Positions 14,842 through 16,130 of a DNA stretch of 16,130 nt are shown here, one piece after another; position 1 is the first letter of the stretch, and each line of letters opens with the position of its first letter. Source of the stretch: Actinomycetota bacterium (GTDB taxonomy: Bacteria; Actinomycetota; Humimicrobiia; Humimicrobiales; Humimicrobiaceae); assembly GCA_028695395.1 (NCBI GenBank), contig JAQVJB010000033.1:1-16130 (forward strand). Reading direction: 5' to 3'. The notes beneath the pieces were generated by a model, which did no database searches, was not told the origin of the DNA, and worked only from the letters and a program-made list of their open reading frames with translations. A program made the translations under genes and the position numbers.

Positions 14842-14897
14842 CTAAAAGTAAAATGCCCTGAAACGTAGCCTGTAATTTTTAAAAATCTGGTTCTTTC
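14842..14897 (-). pseudogene. Transposase C-terminal fragment C
   Basis: Encodes on the minus strand RKNQIFKNYRLRFRAFYF and then TAG at 14842-14844. Against fragment A, the Arg codon is CGT instead of AGA and the Leu codon CTA instead of TTA, yet the residues are kept. The fragment abuts the stop codon of the HD-GYP gene at 14898-14900, which is in another frame. Confidence 0.5.
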
Positions 14898-16130
14898 TTA
14901 AATATCGGGGTATTCGAACTCGATTTTATTTGATTTAACTAAAGAAATACAAATTTCTGAAATATCTTTGTCATAAAGTCTGCCTTTATTTTCTTTTAAT
15001 TCATTAATTGCCGCCTCAACACCCAAAGACGGCCTGTAAGGCCTGTTAGAAGTAATAGCTTCCAGGACATCAGCAACAGCGAGTATTTTTGCTTCTGTAA
15101 GGATTTCATTTTCTTTAAGACCATTCGGATATCCGGAACCATCAAGTCTTTCGTGATGCTGTATAATGACTTCTTTTATAGGCCATGGAAAGTCGATATG
15201 TTGTATGATGTTAAAACTTTGCTCAGGATGCGTCCTTACCATTTGCATTTCAATTTCTGAAAGTTTTCCGGGTTTGCTTAATATTGAAGCTGGCAGATAT
15301 ATTTTACCGATATCATGAAGAATAGAAGAATAATATATAAGATCAATTTTATCACTGGACAGATTCATAGTTTCAGCAATTGTTTTTGCAATCTTTGCTA
15401 CCCTCAACTGGTGATTGGATGTATATGGGTCCCTAATTTCCAAAATTGCTGACATTGCATTAATGGTCTGATTAAAAAGGCCTGTTATTTTTTCAATCTG
15501 TTTATGGGTATCTGTGACATCAACTACTGTCGATACCATAAGGTCCTGTTCATATATCGGAATATTTAATGCATCTACATAAGCGATCTCACCATTTTTT
15601 CTTGTTATTTTGATATCATCCCATTTCATCCTTTTTTCATCAGAGCTGGCTATATCATTAAGTATTCTATTTTTAATCTTATTTCTATAATCATCGTCCG
15701 GGTATATATTTTTAAAAAAAGTATTCAAATCTTTCATGTATTTTCTTGGCCATCCATAGATTTCTTCACATTTTTTATTAACATAAAGATTTTTACCGTC
15801 ACTTATCCGATTTGTTGCAATCCCGATAGGTATTTTTTTAAATATTTCTGTTAGCAGAAAATTAGTATTTTTTAATTTTTTATTGTTATCATCAAGTTTA
15901 TCAGCTGCTATTTTTTCATTATTAATGTCAAATACATAACCTAAAAGCACATGCTGGCCGTTTTCAAGCATGCCTATTGACTGCCCGGTTTCATGAACCC
16001 ATTTTATTTTGCTATTTTTCGTTATTATCCTGTAATCGAATTCATATTTTTTATGATTTGTTACCGAATAGTCTATCGCATCTCTTACAAACTGCCTGTC
16101 TTCAGGATAAGTAATATTTTCATAGTCAAT
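14898..16130 (-). CDS. PAS-PAS-HD-GYP domain protein, probable cyclic-di-GMP phosphodiesterase; 5' end outside the window
   Basis: The minus-strand frame is open from the window edge to the TAA at 14898-14900, about 410 residues. An internal ATG at 15971 is unlikely to be the start, because the codons above it encode a good PAS half-domain (ITYPEDRQFVRDAID, EFDYRI, WVHETG). A second PAS domain follows (about 15870-15500; IPIGIATNRIS, YGWPRKYM, YPDDDYR, VVDVTD). The HD-GYP domain (about 15480-14900) keeps its metal ligands: HQLRVA, HDIGK (15303-15317), HPEQSF, HHERLDGSGYPNG (about 15120-15158) and AVADVLEAITSNRPYRP. HD-GYP enzymes hydrolyse cyclic-di-GMP. The PAS domains suggest sensory control. 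No membrane segment is visible in this part. Confidence 0.9.
   Translation of the reverse strand: MDYENITYPEDRQFVRDAIDYSVTNHKKYEFDYRIITKNSKIKWVHETGQSIGMLENGQHVLLGYVFDINNEKIAADKLDDNNKKLKNTNFLLTEIFKKIPIGIATNRISDGKNLYVNKKCEEIYGWPRKYMKDLNTFFKNIYPDDDYRNKIKNRILNDIASSDEKRMKWDDIKITRKNGEIAYVDALNIPIYEQDLMVSTVVDVTDTHKQIEKITGLFNQTINAMSAILEIRDPYTSNHQLRVAKIAKTIAETMNLSSDKIDLIYYSSILHDIGKIYLPASILSKPGKLSEIEMQMVRTHPEQSFNIIQHIDFPWPIKEVIIQHHERLDGSGYPNGLKENEILTEAKILAVADVLEAITSNRPYRPSLGVEAAINELKENKGRLYDKDISEICISLVKSNKIEFEYPDI

Larger units (their letters stand above)
14614..14897 (-). mobile_element. Stacked remnants of three insertion-sequence right ends (probably ISL3 family)
   Basis: Three diverged units follow one another: A 14614-14705, B 14706-14801 and C 14802 to about 14897. 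Each, read on the minus strand, has the last codons of a transposase, a stop, 30-40 nt and a terminal-repeat-like end (GAGCC, GAGCC, ATGCC). Units A and B align over their whole length with small gaps; C aligns best in the coding part. The peptide YGFRNFENYRLRVRALCC in A is what I remember of ISL3 transposase C-termini. No left end, full transposase or target duplication is visible. The 52 bases from the tRNA to 14577 hold only a weak further GGCTCTC (14542). Family assignment is by recollection. Confidence 0.65.

Overview
The window is a gene-dense, AT-rich bacterial chromosome segment. Most of it is a housekeeping cluster on the + strand. The order glmU, prs, rplY/ctc, pth, mfd, foldase lipoprotein, mazG, divIC/ftsB-like, ppx is the synteny shared by Firmicutes and Actinobacteria. 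No sporulation genes (spoVG, spoVT, yabP/yabQ type) interrupt it. Protein composition is rich in Lys, Ile, Asn and Glu. I read this as a low-GC, probably anaerobic, non-sporulating member of the Gram-positive side of the tree: a deep low-GC actinobacterial lineage or a clostridial relative. The lineage is inference; only the gene order and composition are seen.

Layout. Positions 1-2100 hold the 3' part of cobS (cobalamin synthase), a corrinoid adenosyltransferase, a small Cys-rich DUF6485-like protein and an O6-alkylguanine-DNA methyltransferase, closely spaced in one direction. A radical SAM gene (2090-3007, minus strand) runs tail-to-tail into the methyltransferase with an 11-bp overlap. 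It is divergent from a 99-aa putative zinc-ribbon protein at 3144-3443. Then come glmU-prs (ATGA overlap), rplY-pth (ATGA overlap), mfd, a PpiC/SurA-like lipoprotein and mazG. A good sigma-70-type promoter lies before the divIC-like gene, followed by a Ppx/GppA phosphatase and a tRNA-Leu(UAA).

Positions 14526-14897 have no intact gene. I read this stretch as a graveyard of insertion-sequence ends. Three diverged 92-104-bp units each encode, on the minus strand, the last codons of a transposase (NYRLRVRALCC, NYRFRASVLFC, NYRLRFRAFYF, each followed by a stop at the same distance). Each then has 30-40 nt and a terminal-repeat-like end (plus-strand GGCTCTTCACCAATT type). Two more 18-bp copies of the end lie outside. 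The sequence best resembles ISL3-family right ends, stacked between the tRNA and the next gene. The last gene (14898 to the window edge, minus strand) is a 5'-truncated PAS-PAS-HD-GYP protein, a probable cyclic-di-GMP phosphodiesterase.

Functionally the core makes UDP-GlcNAc (GlmU), PRPP (Prs) and ribosomal protein L25, recycles peptidyl-tRNA (Pth), couples repair to transcription (Mfd), folds exported proteins (PpiC lipoprotein), cleans up nucleotides (MazG), supports division (DivIC) and handles polyphosphate or (p)ppGpp (Ppx/GppA). I found no convincing intrinsic terminator in any gap. I did not find a new multi-gene system; the stacked IS ends are the most unusual structure.
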